Assembly: GCF_017355885.1 (NCBI RefSeq)
Contig: NZ_JAFEUU010000005.1
Span: 62,001 to 126,000, forward strand
Length of the DNA: 64,000 nt
Direction: 5' to 3'
Source: Sabulicella rubraurantiaca
GTDB taxonomy: Bacteria; Pseudomonadota; Alphaproteobacteria; Acetobacterales; Acetobacteraceae
A program made the position numbers and the translations under genes. Shown here one piece after another: positions 26,387-35,884 of this stretch. The number at the start of each line of letters is the position of its first letter. Positions within the stretch are counted from its first letter, which is position 1. Under the pieces are notes generated by a model. That model did no database searches. It was not told where the DNA came from and was given only the letters and a program-made list of their open reading frames with translations.

Positions 26387-28370
26387 GGGCGGAGAGCGCC
26401 TCCAGCATCGTGCCCTCAGTGAGGAGCTGGGGCAGGATGGTGGGAGCGCCACCTGCCGCCGGATACAGCAGGTAGAGCGGCACGCCATCGCGGCCATGCG
26501 CGCGCAGCAGCGCCGTGATAGCCGGGTCGCCTCGGGTCCAGTCGCCCACCAGCACCGCCACGTTTCGCGCTACGAGGGCGGCGCGCGTCGCCTCTGTGTC
26601 GAGGGCGATGCGCTCATTCACCTTGCAGGTGATGCACCACGCGGCGGTCAGGTTCACGAAGACCGGCCGCCCCTCGGCCCGCAGCGCGGCCAAGCGGTCG
26701 GGCGACCAAGCCTCGCCGGACAGGGCGGGGCGCGGAGCGGCTGCGGGCGAGCCCTCCAGCCCGGGCAGCAGGGCGATGGCCAGGGCGGCGGCAGCCACGC
26801 CCAGCAGGCGGCCGGGCCGGGCACCGGTGCCGAAGGCCCAGGCGGCCAGGGCGACCAGCACGCCTCCGGACAGCGCCACCAGCACCCCATCCGGGCCGGC
26901 TTGCTGCGCCAGAACCCAGACTAGCCACGCCGCCGCGCCGTACATGGGGAAGGCCAGGACCTGACGCAGACGCTCCATCCACGGGCCAGGGCGGGGGAAC
27001 AGGCGTGCGAGCGCCGGGAAGGCGGCCAGCGCGCCATAGGGCAGGGCGAGGCCCAGCCCCATCGCGGCGAAAACCAGCAGTGCTCCCCAACCCGGCAGCA
27101 GCAGCGCCGCACCGATGGCAGTCGCCATGAAGGGCGCCGTGCAGGGCGTCGCCACCACGACCGCCAGTAGGCCGGTGCCGAAGGCGCCGCGCGCGCCGCC
27201 CAGTGCCGGGCCACGGATGGCGAAGACACCGGAGAGGTTCAGGCCCACCAGCAGCATCACCCAGGCCATGGCGGCCACGAAGGCCGGATGGGTGAACTGG
27301 AAGCCCCAGCCCGCCGCCGCGCCGCCGGCGCGAAGTGCCAGCAGCGCCGCTCCCAGCGCGGTGAATCCCGCCAGCACGCCAAGCACGTAGCCCAGCGCAT
27401 CGCCGCGCACCGCCTTGGCTTCCGCTCCACCCAGACGGGCCAGCGCCATCGCCTTCATGGCCAGGACCGGGAAGACGCAGGGCATCAGGTTCAGGATCAG
27501 CCCGCCCAGCAGCGCCAGCGCCAGGGCCTGCCACAGCCCTGTGGCCCCGGCCGGGATGGTGGGACCGGGTTCAGCGCGCAGGGTAAAGGAGGCGCGCTGG
27601 CCACCCGCATCCGTCAGCACCAGCACGCCCTCGGCGGCACTGGGCTCCGCACCCGGTGCGGAGGAAAGGGCCAGGGTCAATCCGCCCTCGCGGAGGGCGA
27701 GGCGCTGCGGCGGCGGGTTGAGGAAGCGCGCCTGCTCGAAGGGAAAGAAGGTGGCGTTGCGCACCGCGCCGGGGGTGATTGCCTCGCCCTCGACGGTCAG
27801 CACGCCTTCGGGGGAGAGCCGCGCCGCAAAGGGGGAGGGGCGGGGCATCGCTGCCTCGGCCGCCATGAAGCGGGGCAGATTGGCGGGGCTGGCCGCAGCT
27901 TCCACCGGAAGGGACAGGGTGAAGCGCCCTTCCTCCGGAATGCAGACATCGGCGCAGGCGAGCCATGTGGCCTCGGCCTCGATCGCCACCGTCTCGCCAG
28001 GGCGGAGCGTCGCAGGAGCAGTGACCGGCAAGGGAAAGCCGACCTCGCCCTTGTAGCCGAAATTCATCAGGGGCCCGAAGGGGATGCGCTCGGGGGCGGG
28101 AAATTGCAGGTCACCGGCGGACCAGCCTTCGGGGAGGCGCAGCGCCACCTCGGGCGGGGCGCCGGCATCGCCAGGGTTGGACCAGTAGCTGTGCCAGCCG
28201 GGCGCGAGGCGCAGGAACAGCATCAGCCGGAATTCCTCGCCCGGCGCGATGGCGGCGCGGTCGGCGAGCAAGGTGGCCGTCGCGCGCGGCGAGGTGACGG
28301 GAGCCGACTCCACGGCCAGCGCGCGCAGGGGCAGCAGGGCCAGGATCAGCAGGAACAGGAAACGCGCCAT
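26376..28370 (-). CDS. thiol:disulfide interchange protein DsbD/ScsB-like
   Basis: This inner-membrane protein moves reducing power from thioredoxin to the periplasm. It has 664 residues: a signal peptide, a large periplasmic N-terminal domain with the pair CADVC, and a membrane domain of about eight helices containing MPCVFPVLAMKAMALA and VVVATPCTAPFMATA, whose two cysteines form the transmembrane redox pair. A C-terminal periplasmic thioredoxin-like domain has AAWCITCK. The long N-terminal part resembles ScsB-type proteins more than E. coli DsbD (565 residues). ATG 28370 begins a clean signal peptide; upstream in-frame codons do not. It is divergent from ompA-like gene 1. Confidence 0.9.
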   Translation of the reverse strand: MARFLFLLILALLPLRALAVESAPVTSPRATATLLADRAAIAPGEEFRLMLFLRLAPGWHSYWSNPGDAGAPPEVALRLPEGWSAGDLQFPAPERIPFGPLMNFGYKGEVGFPLPVTAPATLRPGETVAIEAEATWLACADVCIPEEGRFTLSLPVEAAASPANLPRFMAAEAAMPRPSPFAARLSPEGVLTVEGEAITPGAVRNATFFPFEQARFLNPPPQRLALREGGLTLALSSAPGAEPSAAEGVLVLTDAGGQRASFTLRAEPGPTIPAGATGLWQALALALLGGLILNLMPCVFPVLAMKAMALARLGGAEAKAVRGDALGYVLGVLAGFTALGAALLALRAGGAAAGWGFQFTHPAFVAAMAWVMLLVGLNLSGVFAIRGPALGGARGAFGTGLLAVVVATPCTAPFMATAIGAALLLPGWGALLVFAAMGLGLALPYGALAAFPALARLFPRPGPWMERLRQVLAFPMYGAAAWLVWVLAQQAGPDGVLVALSGGVLVALAAWAFGTGARPGRLLGVAAAALAIALLPGLEGSPAAAPRPALSGEAWSPDRLAALRAEGRPVFVNLTAAWCITCKVNERIALDTEATRAALVARNVAVLVGDWTRGDPAITALLRAHGRDGVPLYLLYPAAGGAPTILPQLLTEGTMLEALSALRS

Positions 28371-28500
28371 GACAAGGCGATACAAGGCGCGGCTGTGGCT
28401 TTTATGCAACCCCGTGAAAGGTTGCGACGCGATGCAGCAACTCCATTCGCAAGTTTGGGTTCGGCCCGGCATGATCGCTCAACTCCGAGGGGAGACTGCC

Positions 28501-29667
28501 ATGTCCCGCATCAAGTCCACGCTTCTGGCCGGGGCCGCCGTGCTCGCCCTGCCGGGCGTCGCCGCTGCCCAGGGCTTCATGGACGGCTTCCGCGTGCCGC
28601 AGCAGCAGGCAGTGACCGGCTTGTACATCGGCGCCGGCGCCGGTGTGAACTTCCACAACAACGTGCGCGTCAGCCCCGACCGCACCCTGGCCAGCGGCCT
28701 CGCCGCGACGGGTGTGACGGGTCGCGGCACGGCGGTGTTCGAGCCGGGCTTCGTCGGCGTCGGCGCCATCGGCTGGGGTCTGGGCAACGGCCTGCGCTTC
28801 GAGATCGAGGGCAACTACCGCGAGAACGATATCGAGAAGATCCGCGGCTTCCCCGGCGCCAACCTCGCCGGCCGCTCCTCCGGCCTCCAGCGCACCTATG
28901 GCGTGATGGGCAACGTCTATTACGACTTCGTGATCCCGGGCGTGCCGGCCTTCGTCCCCTATATCGGCGGTGGCGTCGGCTATGCCTGGCGCGAGTGGGA
29001 TCAGGTGAACGCCCGCAACGTTGCCGGCACCGCGGCACTCCGCTCCCGCGCGACCGAGGGTGGCTTGGCCTGGCAGGGCATTATCGGCGCGGCCTTCCCG
29101 ATCGCGGCGGTGCCTGGCCTGGCGATCACCACGGAGTATCGCTACTTCGGCATGGAGCCGCAGCGCTTCAACACGCGCGCTGTGACCACGCCGGGCAATG
29201 TCGGCTTCGCGGGTGGCACGCTGAAGTCGGAGAGCCACAACCACTCCGTCCTGCTCGGCGTGCGCTACGCCTTCAACCAGCCGCGTCCGGCGCCGGTCGC
29301 CGCCGTCGCGCCCGCCCCGGCCCCGGTTCCGGCCCCGGCGCGCACCTACCTGGTGTTCTTCGACTGGGATCGCGCCGACCTGACCGACCGCGCCCGCCAG
29401 ATCATCAGCGACGCGGCGCAGAACTCGCGCCGGGTGCAGTCCACCCGGATCGAGGTCTCGGGCCATGCCGACCGCTCCGGCACGCCGCAGTACAACCAGC
29501 GCCTGTCCGAGCGCCGCGCCGAGGCGGTGGCGGCGGAGCTGGTCCGCAACGGCGTGTCGCGGGGCGAGATCACGGTGCAGGCCTTTGGCGAGAGCCGCCC
29601 GCTGGTCCCGACGGCAGACGGCGTGCGCGAGCCGCAGAACCGCCGCGTGGAGATCGTCCTGCGCTAA
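28501..29667 (+). CDS. OmpA-family outer-membrane protein (copy 1)
   Basis: This 388-residue protein has a signal peptide ending AAAQ, an N-terminal eight-stranded beta-barrel (GLYIGAGAGVNFHNN at its start, SVLLGVRYAFN at its end), and an Ala/Pro linker. Its C-terminal OmpA peptidoglycan-binding domain has IEVSGHADRSGTPQYNQRLS and ends NRRVEIVLR. It anchors the outer membrane to the wall. GAGGGGAGA precedes ATG 28501. A paralogue at 40086-41249 on the other strand is nearly identical in the C-terminal domain, and the DNA match runs through the stop codon into the terminator. A strong intrinsic terminator follows. Confidence 0.93.
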   Translation: MSRIKSTLLAGAAVLALPGVAAAQGFMDGFRVPQQQAVTGLYIGAGAGVNFHNNVRVSPDRTLASGLAATGVTGRGTAVFEPGFVGVGAIGWGLGNGLRFEIEGNYRENDIEKIRGFPGANLAGRSSGLQRTYGVMGNVYYDFVIPGVPAFVPYIGGGVGYAWREWDQVNARNVAGTAALRSRATEGGLAWQGIIGAAFPIAAVPGLAITTEYRYFGMEPQRFNTRAVTTPGNVGFAGGTLKSESHNHSVLLGVRYAFNQPRPAPVAAVAPAPAPVPAPARTYLVFFDWDRADLTDRARQIISDAAQNSRRVQSTRIEVSGHADRSGTPQYNQRLSERRAEAVAAELVRNGVSRGEITVQAFGESRPLVPTADGVREPQNRRVEIVLR

Positions 29668-29696
29668 GCAGGGCGGCCTTCCGAGGCACAGGGAAA

Positions 29697-29721
29697 GGGG
29701 CGCCTCCGGGCGCCCCTTTTT
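29697..29721 (+). terminator. intrinsic terminator of ompA-like gene 1
   Basis: GGGGCGCC (29697-29704) and GGCGCCCC (29709-29716) form an 8-bp stem with a TCCG loop followed by TTTTT. Confidence 0.92.
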
Positions 29722-29734
29722 CTTTGCGCGCCCG

Positions 29735-31426
29735 TCAGGAGGCGAGGGACTGGACCAGGCGGCCGTGCCGCTCCAGCACCTGGCGACGCTTCACCTTCAT
29801 GGTGGGCGTCATCAGCCCGTTCTCCACGGTGAAGGGCTCGGGCAGGACGGCGTGGCGCCTCACCCGCTCGACCGGAGAGAGCTTCGCGTTTACGCGGCGG
29901 ATCGCCTGCTCCACTTCCGCCGTGCGCCCATCGGCGGCGACCACCAGGGCCACGACCCCGGCCAGGCCCTCGCCCGCCGCCACGGCTTGGGCGATCTCGG
30001 GTTCGCCTGCCAGCAGGGCCTCGATTTTGGCGGGGGCGACCATGTCGCCGCCCTTCAGCTTGATGAAATCCCGTTTGCGGTCGGTGATGTAGAGGCGCCC
30101 GTCGCGCATCTCCGCCACGTCGCCCGTATGCAGCCAGCCTTCGCGCAGCGCGGCCTCCGTCGCCGCCGGATTGTTCCAGTAGCCGTCCATCACCAGCGCG
30201 CCGCGGACCAGCAACTCGCCATCCTCGCCCAGCCGCGTCTCTACGCCCTGCAACGGGCGGCCTACGCTGCGCCGGTCATTGTCCCAGGGCAGGTTGACGC
30301 TGATCACCGGCCCGGCCTCGGTCTGGCCGTAGCCCTGGATGACCGGAATGCCGAGCGCCAGGAAGAAGCCCGACAAGGCCGGGTCGAGCCGTGCACCGCC
30401 CGAGACCAGCGCCTCCAGCCGCCCGCCGAAGCGATCGCGCACCTTGTTGCGGACGAGGCGGTCCAGCGCCGCGTCCTCCAGCTTCTCGAGCAATCCCAGC
30501 GGCGGGCCGTCCATGCGCCGCATCCCCAGCGCCAGCGCGCGTCCGAACAGCTTCGCGCTCAGCCCGCCCGCTTTCTCCACTTGCGTTGTGATCCGCTCGC
30601 GCAGCACCTCGAACAGGCGCGGCACGGCGGTGATGACATGCGGGCGGTGCTGCCCGAATTCCTGCGCCAGCCGCTCCGCTCCGCGCGAGAACACGACCTC
30701 GACTCCGGCCGAGGGCATGATGAAGCCGCCCACCGTGTGCTCGTAGGAATGGGACATGGGCAGGAAGGACAGGTAGGTCGCTTCGCGCGGCACGCGCAGG
30801 AGCTTGCTCAGCAGAGCGTTGACCGCCCGGCAATTCGCCAGGAGCGCCCGGTGCGGCAGCATCACGCCGCGCGGCGTTCCCCCCGTGCCCGAGGTGTAGA
30901 CGAGGCAGGCGAGGCGGCCTTCGGGGATCTGCTCCACCTCCGCGATCAAGGCCGCGGCGTCGGCGCGCGTGCCGGTCAGTTCCAACCAGGGCAGGGCGCC
31001 GGCGGGTGGGTCGTCCATGCAGACCAGCAGGTCGAGTTCCCCTGCCTGACGCAGACGGGCGGCGAGGGCAGGGGTGGAGACGATCGCCGCGCGTGCACCC
31101 GAATCGCGCAGGATATGCGCGTGATCGGCGACGGTGTTGGTGACGTAGGTGGGCACCGTGACGGCGCCGATCGCCATGACGGCATTGTCCGCGATCATGA
31201 ATTCGGGCCGGCTCTCGGCCACCAGCACGACGCGATCACCGGGCATCACCCCCTGGGCGCGCAGCCCCGCGGCGGCATCCGCGACGGCCTGGGCGAAATC
31301 CCCGCGTGGCATCCGCCGCCAGGCGCCATCGCGCCAATAGCCGAGCATGGACCGTGCCGGGTCCTCCAGCGCCAGCCCCAGCAGCAGCCCCGGCAGGCTC
31401 GTCGCGTTCGCCAGACCTCGCCCCAT
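29735..31426 (-). CDS. AMP-dependent long-chain acyl-CoA synthetase/ligase
   Basis: This 563-residue adenylate-forming enzyme activates a (probably long-chain) fatty acid to acyl-CoA. The AMP-binding P-loop is LVYTSGTGGTPRGV, then GYGQTEAGPVIS, the WLHTGDVAEMRDGRLYI motif and RKRDFIKLKGGDMVAP with the hinge. The C-terminal catalytic lysine lies in TPTMKVKRRQVLE. Domain order and the FLPMSHSYEHT motif resemble the FadD15-like long-chain ligases. ATG 31426 has GGGGAGGA 7 bases upstream. It converges on the ompA-like gene 1 terminator and is divergent from pepF by 48 bases. Confidence 0.92.
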   Translation of the reverse strand: MGRGLANATSLPGLLLGLALEDPARSMLGYWRDGAWRRMPRGDFAQAVADAAAGLRAQGVMPGDRVVLVAESRPEFMIADNAVMAIGAVTVPTYVTNTVADHAHILRDSGARAAIVSTPALAARLRQAGELDLLVCMDDPPAGALPWLELTGTRADAAALIAEVEQIPEGRLACLVYTSGTGGTPRGVMLPHRALLANCRAVNALLSKLLRVPREATYLSFLPMSHSYEHTVGGFIMPSAGVEVVFSRGAERLAQEFGQHRPHVITAVPRLFEVLRERITTQVEKAGGLSAKLFGRALALGMRRMDGPPLGLLEKLEDAALDRLVRNKVRDRFGGRLEALVSGGARLDPALSGFFLALGIPVIQGYGQTEAGPVISVNLPWDNDRRSVGRPLQGVETRLGEDGELLVRGALVMDGYWNNPAATEAALREGWLHTGDVAEMRDGRLYITDRKRDFIKLKGGDMVAPAKIEALLAGEPEIAQAVAAGEGLAGVVALVVAADGRTAEVEQAIRRVNAKLSPVERVRRHAVLPEPFTVENGLMTPTMKVKRRQVLERHGRLVQSLAS

Positions 31427-31474
31427 GCATCGTCCTCCCCTTGCGGCGCTTGGCCCGGCCGCTGCTCCGCTTAT

Positions 31475-33313
31475 ATGGAAGCCATGCAGCCTCGCCAAAG
31501 CCTCCTCCCCGCCCTCCTCCGCGCTCCTCTCGATGCAGCGGGGGGCGATCCAGGGCTTCCGTCCTGGGATCTGGCGGATCTCTACTCCGGCACCGAAGAC
31601 CCCCGCATCGTCGCGGATCTCGACCGGGCGGAGGCCGAGGCCCGGGCCTTCGAGGATCGGCTCTCCGGCAAGCTCGAATCCCTGTCCGGCGAGGCGCTGG
31701 CCCAGGCGCTGACGGATTACGAACGCATCGAGGAGGTGCTGGGCCGGGTCATGAGCTTCGCCCAGCTTCTCTTCGCCTCCGATGCACAGGATCCGGAGCA
31801 TGGTCGCTTCCAGCAGACGATGAGCGAGCGGGTGACGGGGATCTCCTCCCATCTCGTCTTCTTCACGCTGGAGCTGAACCGCATCCCGGAGACGGCGCTC
31901 GAGGCGAAGCTGGCGGAAAGCGAGGCGCTGGAGGCGTGGCGCCCCTGGCTGCGCGACCTGCGCGTGTGGCTGCCCCACCAGCTTTCCGACGAGATGGAGA
32001 AGCTGCTGCACGAGAAGGAGGTGACGGGCCGCGCCGCCTGGAACCGCCTCTTCGACGAGACCATGGCGAACATGACCGTCCCTGTGGACGGCAAGGAGCT
32101 TTCCGTCTCGGCAGCGCTGAACAAGCTCTCCGATGCCGACCGTTCCGTGCGCGAGGCGGCCGCCAAGGGCATTTCCGAGGCGTTCGGGTCGCGGATCCGG
32201 CTGTTCAGCCTGATCACCAACACGCTCGCCAAGGACAAGGAGGTGATGGACAAGTGGCGCCGCCACCCCCGCCCCGGCAGCTCCCGCAACCGCGCCAACA
32301 TGGTGGAGGACGAGGTGGTGGACGCCCTCGTCACCGCTGTGGCCGAGAGCTTCCCGCGCCTGTCACATCGCTACTACGCCATGAAGGCGAAGTGGCTCGG
32401 CCTGCCGAAGATGATGCACTGGGATCGCAACGCGCCCCTGCCGCGTGACGACGACAGCACCATCCCCTGGCCGGCGGCGGTGGAGCGGGTGCGCGCCGCC
32501 TATGGCGCCTTCTCGCCGGAGCTGGAGCGCGTGGCCGCGCCCTTCTTCGAGCAGCCCTGGATCGACGCGGCGCTGCGCCCGGGCAAGGCCTCGGGCGCCT
32601 TCGCCCATCCGACCGTGCCCTCCGCGCACCCCTATCTGCTGCTGAACTACCACGGCAAGGCGCGCGACGTGATGACGCTGGCGCATGAGCTGGGCCACGG
32701 CGTCCACCAGCGCCTCGCCGCCGAGCAGGGCTATCTGCGTTCCTCCACGCCGCTGACCCTGGCCGAGACGGCAAGCGTCTTCGGCGAGATGCTGACCTTC
32801 CGCGCCATGCTGGATGCCGAGAAGGACCCGGCGAAGCGGCGACTGCTCCTCGCCGGCAAGGTGGAGGACATGCTCAACACGGTGGTGCGGCAGATCGCCT
32901 TCTACCGCTTCGAGACGCGGCTGCACGAGGAGCGGCGCCAGGGCGAGCTTTCCGCCGAGCGCATCGGCGAGATCTGGATGGATGTGCAGACGGAGAGCCT
33001 CGGCCCCGCCTTCGAATTCACGCCGGACTATGCCTGCTACTGGGCCTATATCCCGCACTTCGTGCACACGCCCTTCTACGTCTATGCCTATGCCTTCGGG
33101 GATTGCCTGGTGAACGCGCTCTATGGCGTGTATCGCGAGGGATCGGTGCCGGATTTCGAGCGGAAATACCTGGAGATGCTGCGTGCCGGCGGCACGCTGC
33201 GTCACAAGGAGCTGCTGGAGCCCTTCGGCCTCGATGCCTCGCAGCCGGATTTCTGGAAGCGCGGCCTGGACGTGATTGCCGGCTTCATCGACGAGCTTGA
33301 GGCCACTCAGTGA
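31475..33313 (+). CDS. pepF: M3-family oligoendopeptidase F
   Basis: This cytoplasmic zinc metallopeptidase has about 612 residues. The zinc-binding motif is HELGH at residues 404-408 (LAHELGHGVHQRLA), with the third ligand in ETASVFGEML. The C-terminal HFVHTPFYVYAYAFGD is typical of M3 PepF proteins. These enzymes degrade short peptides of about 7-17 residues. The start is ambiguous: ATG 31475 or, three codons later, ATG 31484; neither has a clear Shine-Dalgarno. The stop overlaps the GTG start of the next gene (GTGA), so the two are coupled. Confidence 0.93.
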   Translation: MEAMQPRQSLLPALLRAPLDAAGGDPGLPSWDLADLYSGTEDPRIVADLDRAEAEARAFEDRLSGKLESLSGEALAQALTDYERIEEVLGRVMSFAQLLFASDAQDPEHGRFQQTMSERVTGISSHLVFFTLELNRIPETALEAKLAESEALEAWRPWLRDLRVWLPHQLSDEMEKLLHEKEVTGRAAWNRLFDETMANMTVPVDGKELSVSAALNKLSDADRSVREAAAKGISEAFGSRIRLFSLITNTLAKDKEVMDKWRRHPRPGSSRNRANMVEDEVVDALVTAVAESFPRLSHRYYAMKAKWLGLPKMMHWDRNAPLPRDDDSTIPWPAAVERVRAAYGAFSPELERVAAPFFEQPWIDAALRPGKASGAFAHPTVPSAHPYLLLNYHGKARDVMTLAHELGHGVHQRLAAEQGYLRSSTPLTLAETASVFGEMLTFRAMLDAEKDPAKRRLLLAGKVEDMLNTVVRQIAFYRFETRLHEERRQGELSAERIGEIWMDVQTESLGPAFEFTPDYACYWAYIPHFVHTPFYVYAYAFGDCLVNALYGVYREGSVPDFERKYLEMLRAGGTLRHKELLEPFGLDASQPDFWKRGLDVIAGFIDELEATQ

Positions 33314-34665
33314 GCGACCGGCGCGAGAACTCGCTGTTCGGCGAGGTGCGGCGCATGGTCCGCACCTCCGGCGCCGTCACCGGCATCGCCGCCCGCGTGG
33401 CCGGCGAGCGCTTCCTGGGCATCAAGACCGACAAGGGCGCGCATGCAGAGGACCTGAAGCAGATCCTCGGCGGGCTGAAGGGCCCGATGATGAAGGTGGC
33501 GCAGTTCCTTTCCACCGTGCCGGACGCGCTGCCCGAGGAATATGCGCGCGAGCTGGCGACGCTCCAGGCCAATGCGCCGGCCATGGGCTGGGCCTTCGTG
33601 AAGCGCCGCATGTCGGCCGAGCTCGGCCCCAACTGGCAATCCCGCTTTGCCGAGTTCGGGCAGGAGGCGGCGGCGGCCGCCTCGCTCGGGCAGGTGCACA
33701 AGGCGCGGCTGCCGGACGGCACGCAAGTCGCATGCAAGTTGCAATACCCCGACATGCCGAGCGTGGTGGAAGCCGATCTCCGCCAGCTTCGCCTCGCCAT
33801 GCAACTGTATCGCCGCATGGATTCCGCCCTGGACAACGAGGAGGCCTATGCCGAGCTCTGCGTCCGCCTGCGCGAGGAGCTGGATTACGAGCGCGAGGCG
33901 GCGCAGCAGCGCCTCTACGGCATCATGCTGGCCGACGAGCCGAGCGTGCGGGTTCCGACCGCTATCCCGGAACTGACCACGCGCCGCCTCCTCACCATGA
34001 CTTGGCTGGACGGGCGGTCCATCCTGCGCCGCATCGAAGAGAACCCGGATCTGGAGGAGCGTAATTCCTACGCGCGCGCCCTCTTCGCAGCTTGGTACAA
34101 GCCGCTCTACCGCTACGGCGTCATCCATGGCGACCCACATCTGGGCAACTACCAAGTCCGGCCAGAGGATGGCGGCATCAACCTATTGGATTTCGGGACG
34201 ATCCGCGTCTTCCCACCCTCCTTCGTCACCGGTGTCATCACCCTTTACGAGGCGGTCCGCGACGGGGACGAGGAGAAGGCAGCCCATGCCTTCGAAACCT
34301 GGGGTTTCCGCAACCTGTCGCGCGAAACCATGCTGGTGCTCAAGAAGTGGGCCGACTTCCTCTACGAGCCGCTGATGCAGGACCGGGTGCGGCTGATCCA
34401 GGAAACCGACGACCCGAATTTCGGCCGCCGCGTCGCCGAGGAGGTGCATCGCGGGCTGAAGCGCACGGGCGGCGTCCGGATCCCGCGCGAATTCCCGCTG
34501 ATGGACCGTGCCGCCATCGGCTTGGGCAGCGTGTTCCTGCGGCTGCGCGCCGAGTTGAACTGGCATCGCATGTTCATGGAGCTCATCCAGGACTATGACG
34601 AGGCGAAGCTGGCCGCGCGGCAGGAGGAGGCGCTTTCGGCTGCCGGGGTTCCCCGCCCGGCCTGA
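33310..34665 (+). CDS. ABC1/UbiB/AarF-family atypical kinase
   Basis: This 451-residue member of the ABC1 (ADCK/UbiB) family shows the family signature near GPMMKVAQFLSTVPDALPEE (the KxGQ-type region, here KVAQ), an Ala-rich nucleotide loop AAAASLGQVHKARL, the lysine in QVACKLQYPDM, the catalytic HGDPHLGNY and the metal-binding LLDFGTIR. These proteins support ubiquinone biosynthesis or lipid handling through ATPase activity. There is no C-terminal pair of membrane helices as in E. coli UbiB, so no symbol is given. It starts with GTG in the four-base overlap with pepF. A COQ9 family gene 4 kb downstream also relates to ubiquinone. Confidence 0.9.
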   Translation: MSDRRENSLFGEVRRMVRTSGAVTGIAARVAGERFLGIKTDKGAHAEDLKQILGGLKGPMMKVAQFLSTVPDALPEEYARELATLQANAPAMGWAFVKRRMSAELGPNWQSRFAEFGQEAAAAASLGQVHKARLPDGTQVACKLQYPDMPSVVEADLRQLRLAMQLYRRMDSALDNEEAYAELCVRLREELDYEREAAQQRLYGIMLADEPSVRVPTAIPELTTRRLLTMTWLDGRSILRRIEENPDLEERNSYARALFAAWYKPLYRYGVIHGDPHLGNYQVRPEDGGINLLDFGTIRVFPPSFVTGVITLYEAVRDGDEEKAAHAFETWGFRNLSRETMLVLKKWADFLYEPLMQDRVRLIQETDDPNFGRRVAEEVHRGLKRTGGVRIPREFPLMDRAAIGLGSVFLRLRAELNWHRMFMELIQDYDEAKLAARQEEALSAAGVPRPA

Positions 34666-34725
34666 GCCTCCCAGCGCGTCAGGGTTGTCCTGTATATTGC
34701 GCGGCGCGGCAAGCCATGCCTAAGC

Positions 34726-34757
34726 AAAAGGGTTCCCATTCACGACGGAGCCCTTTT
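34726..34757 (+). promoter_or_regulatory. SD-sequestering hairpin / terminator-like element in the pntAA leader
   Basis: AAAAGGGTTCC (34726-34736) and GGAGCCCTTTT (34747-34757) form an 11-bp helix with one G-U pair and a 10-base loop. The right arm contains GGAG, the only Shine-Dalgarno candidate for pntAA, whose ATG begins one base after the helix. The A-run/T-run flanks also give it the form of an intrinsic terminator for the upstream pepF-ABC1 operon. TATATT at 34693-34698 could be the -10 of a pntAA promoter. Confidence 0.6.
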
Positions 34758-34758
34758 C

Positions 34759-35871
34759 ATGCGTCTTGCGGTCCTGAAGGAAAGGCGCGCGGGCGAAACC
34801 CGCGTCGCGGCCACGCCGGAGACGGTGAAGAAGCTCAAATCCATAGGCCTCGACGTGACGGTGGAGCAGGGGGCGGGCCTCGCCTCCGGTTTCCCCGATG
34901 CTGAGTATGCCGCGGCGGGGGCCGAGCTTGCGCCCGATGCCGCCGCCGCCCTGGCCGGTGCGAACATCGTCTTCGCGGTGCGCGCGCCCGAGGCGCCGTT
35001 GCCGCGCGGCGCGATGCTGATCGCCACGCTGGGCGCCGATGCCGACGCCACGCGGCGCTACGCCGAAGCTGGCGTCGAGGCCGCTTCCATGGAACTCCTG
35101 CCCCGCATCACCCGGGCGCAGAGCATGGACGTGCTCTCCTCCCAGGCGAATCTCGCCGGGTATCGTGCCGTGATCGAGGGCGCTGCGGCCTTCGATCGCG
35201 GCTTCCCCATGCTGATGACCGCGGCCGGCACCGTGCCCGCCGCCAATGTCTTCGTCATGGGCGCGGGCGTTGCGGGCCTCCAGGCCATCGCCACCGCCCG
35301 CCGCCTGGGCGGCCGCGTTTCCGCCACCGACGTCCGCCCCGCCGCCAAGGAGGAGATCAAGTCCCTCGGCGCCTCCTTCGTCGGCTACGAGGACGAGGAA
35401 AGCCGCCAAGCCCAGACCGCCGGCGGCTATGCCAAGCAGCTTTCCGCCGAGTTCTACGCCAAGCAGGCCGAGGTGGTGGCTGCCCACATCGCCAAGCAGG
35501 ACGTGGTGATCTGCACCGCGCTGGTTCAGGGCCGCAAGGCGCCGATTCTGGTGACCAAGGCTATGGTCGCCAGCATGAAGCCCGGCTCGGTGATCGTGGA
35601 CATCGCATCGGATGCCGGCGGCAATTGCGAGGAAACGCGCCCCGGTGAGATGCACGTGACGGAGAATGGCGTGAAGGTGCTGGGCTGGACGAACTGGCCC
35701 GCGCGCATCCCTGCCGCCGCCAGCGCCCTCTATGCGCGCAACCTGCTGACCTTCCTGTCCACCTTCTGGGACAAGGAGGCGAAGGCCCCCAAGCTCCCGC
35801 CCGAGGACGAGATCGTGCAGGGCGTGACCCTCACCCGCGGCGGCGCCGTGGTCCACAAGAACTTCGCGTGA
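34759..35871 (+). CDS. pntAA: proton-translocating NAD(P) transhydrogenase, subunit alpha part 1 (domain I)
   Basis: This is the soluble NAD(H)-binding subunit of the transhydrogenase that makes NADPH from NADH using the proton gradient. The 370-residue protein is related to alanine dehydrogenase. It has RLAVLKERRAGETRVAATP at the start, the active-site-like segment SRITRAQ in variant form LPRITRAQSMDVLSSQAN, the NAD-binding VFVMGAGVAGLQAIATARR and a C-terminal TRGGAVVHKNF. The split into pntAA, pntAB and pntB is that of Rhodospirillum rubrum. A leader hairpin covers its ribosome-binding site. pntAB follows after 13 bases. Confidence 0.95.
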   Translation: MRLAVLKERRAGETRVAATPETVKKLKSIGLDVTVEQGAGLASGFPDAEYAAAGAELAPDAAAALAGANIVFAVRAPEAPLPRGAMLIATLGADADATRRYAEAGVEAASMELLPRITRAQSMDVLSSQANLAGYRAVIEGAAAFDRGFPMLMTAAGTVPAANVFVMGAGVAGLQAIATARRLGGRVSATDVRPAAKEEIKSLGASFVGYEDEESRQAQTAGGYAKQLSAEFYAKQAEVVAAHIAKQDVVICTALVQGRKAPILVTKAMVASMKPGSVIVDIASDAGGNCEETRPGEMHVTENGVKVLGWTNWPARIPAAASALYARNLLTFLSTFWDKEAKAPKLPPEDEIVQGVTLTRGGAVVHKNFA

Positions 35872-35884
35872 ACGGAGGCCCCCG

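Noticed and set aside
29465-31474. Upstream extension of the pepF frame through the OmpA and acyl-CoA ligase region
   Set aside because: The extension has no PepF homology and overlaps real genes; PepF begins at about 31475.
31450-31476. TTGGCC and TTATAT as a pepF promoter
   Set aside because: The spacing is only 15 bases and the -10 would overlap the start codon.
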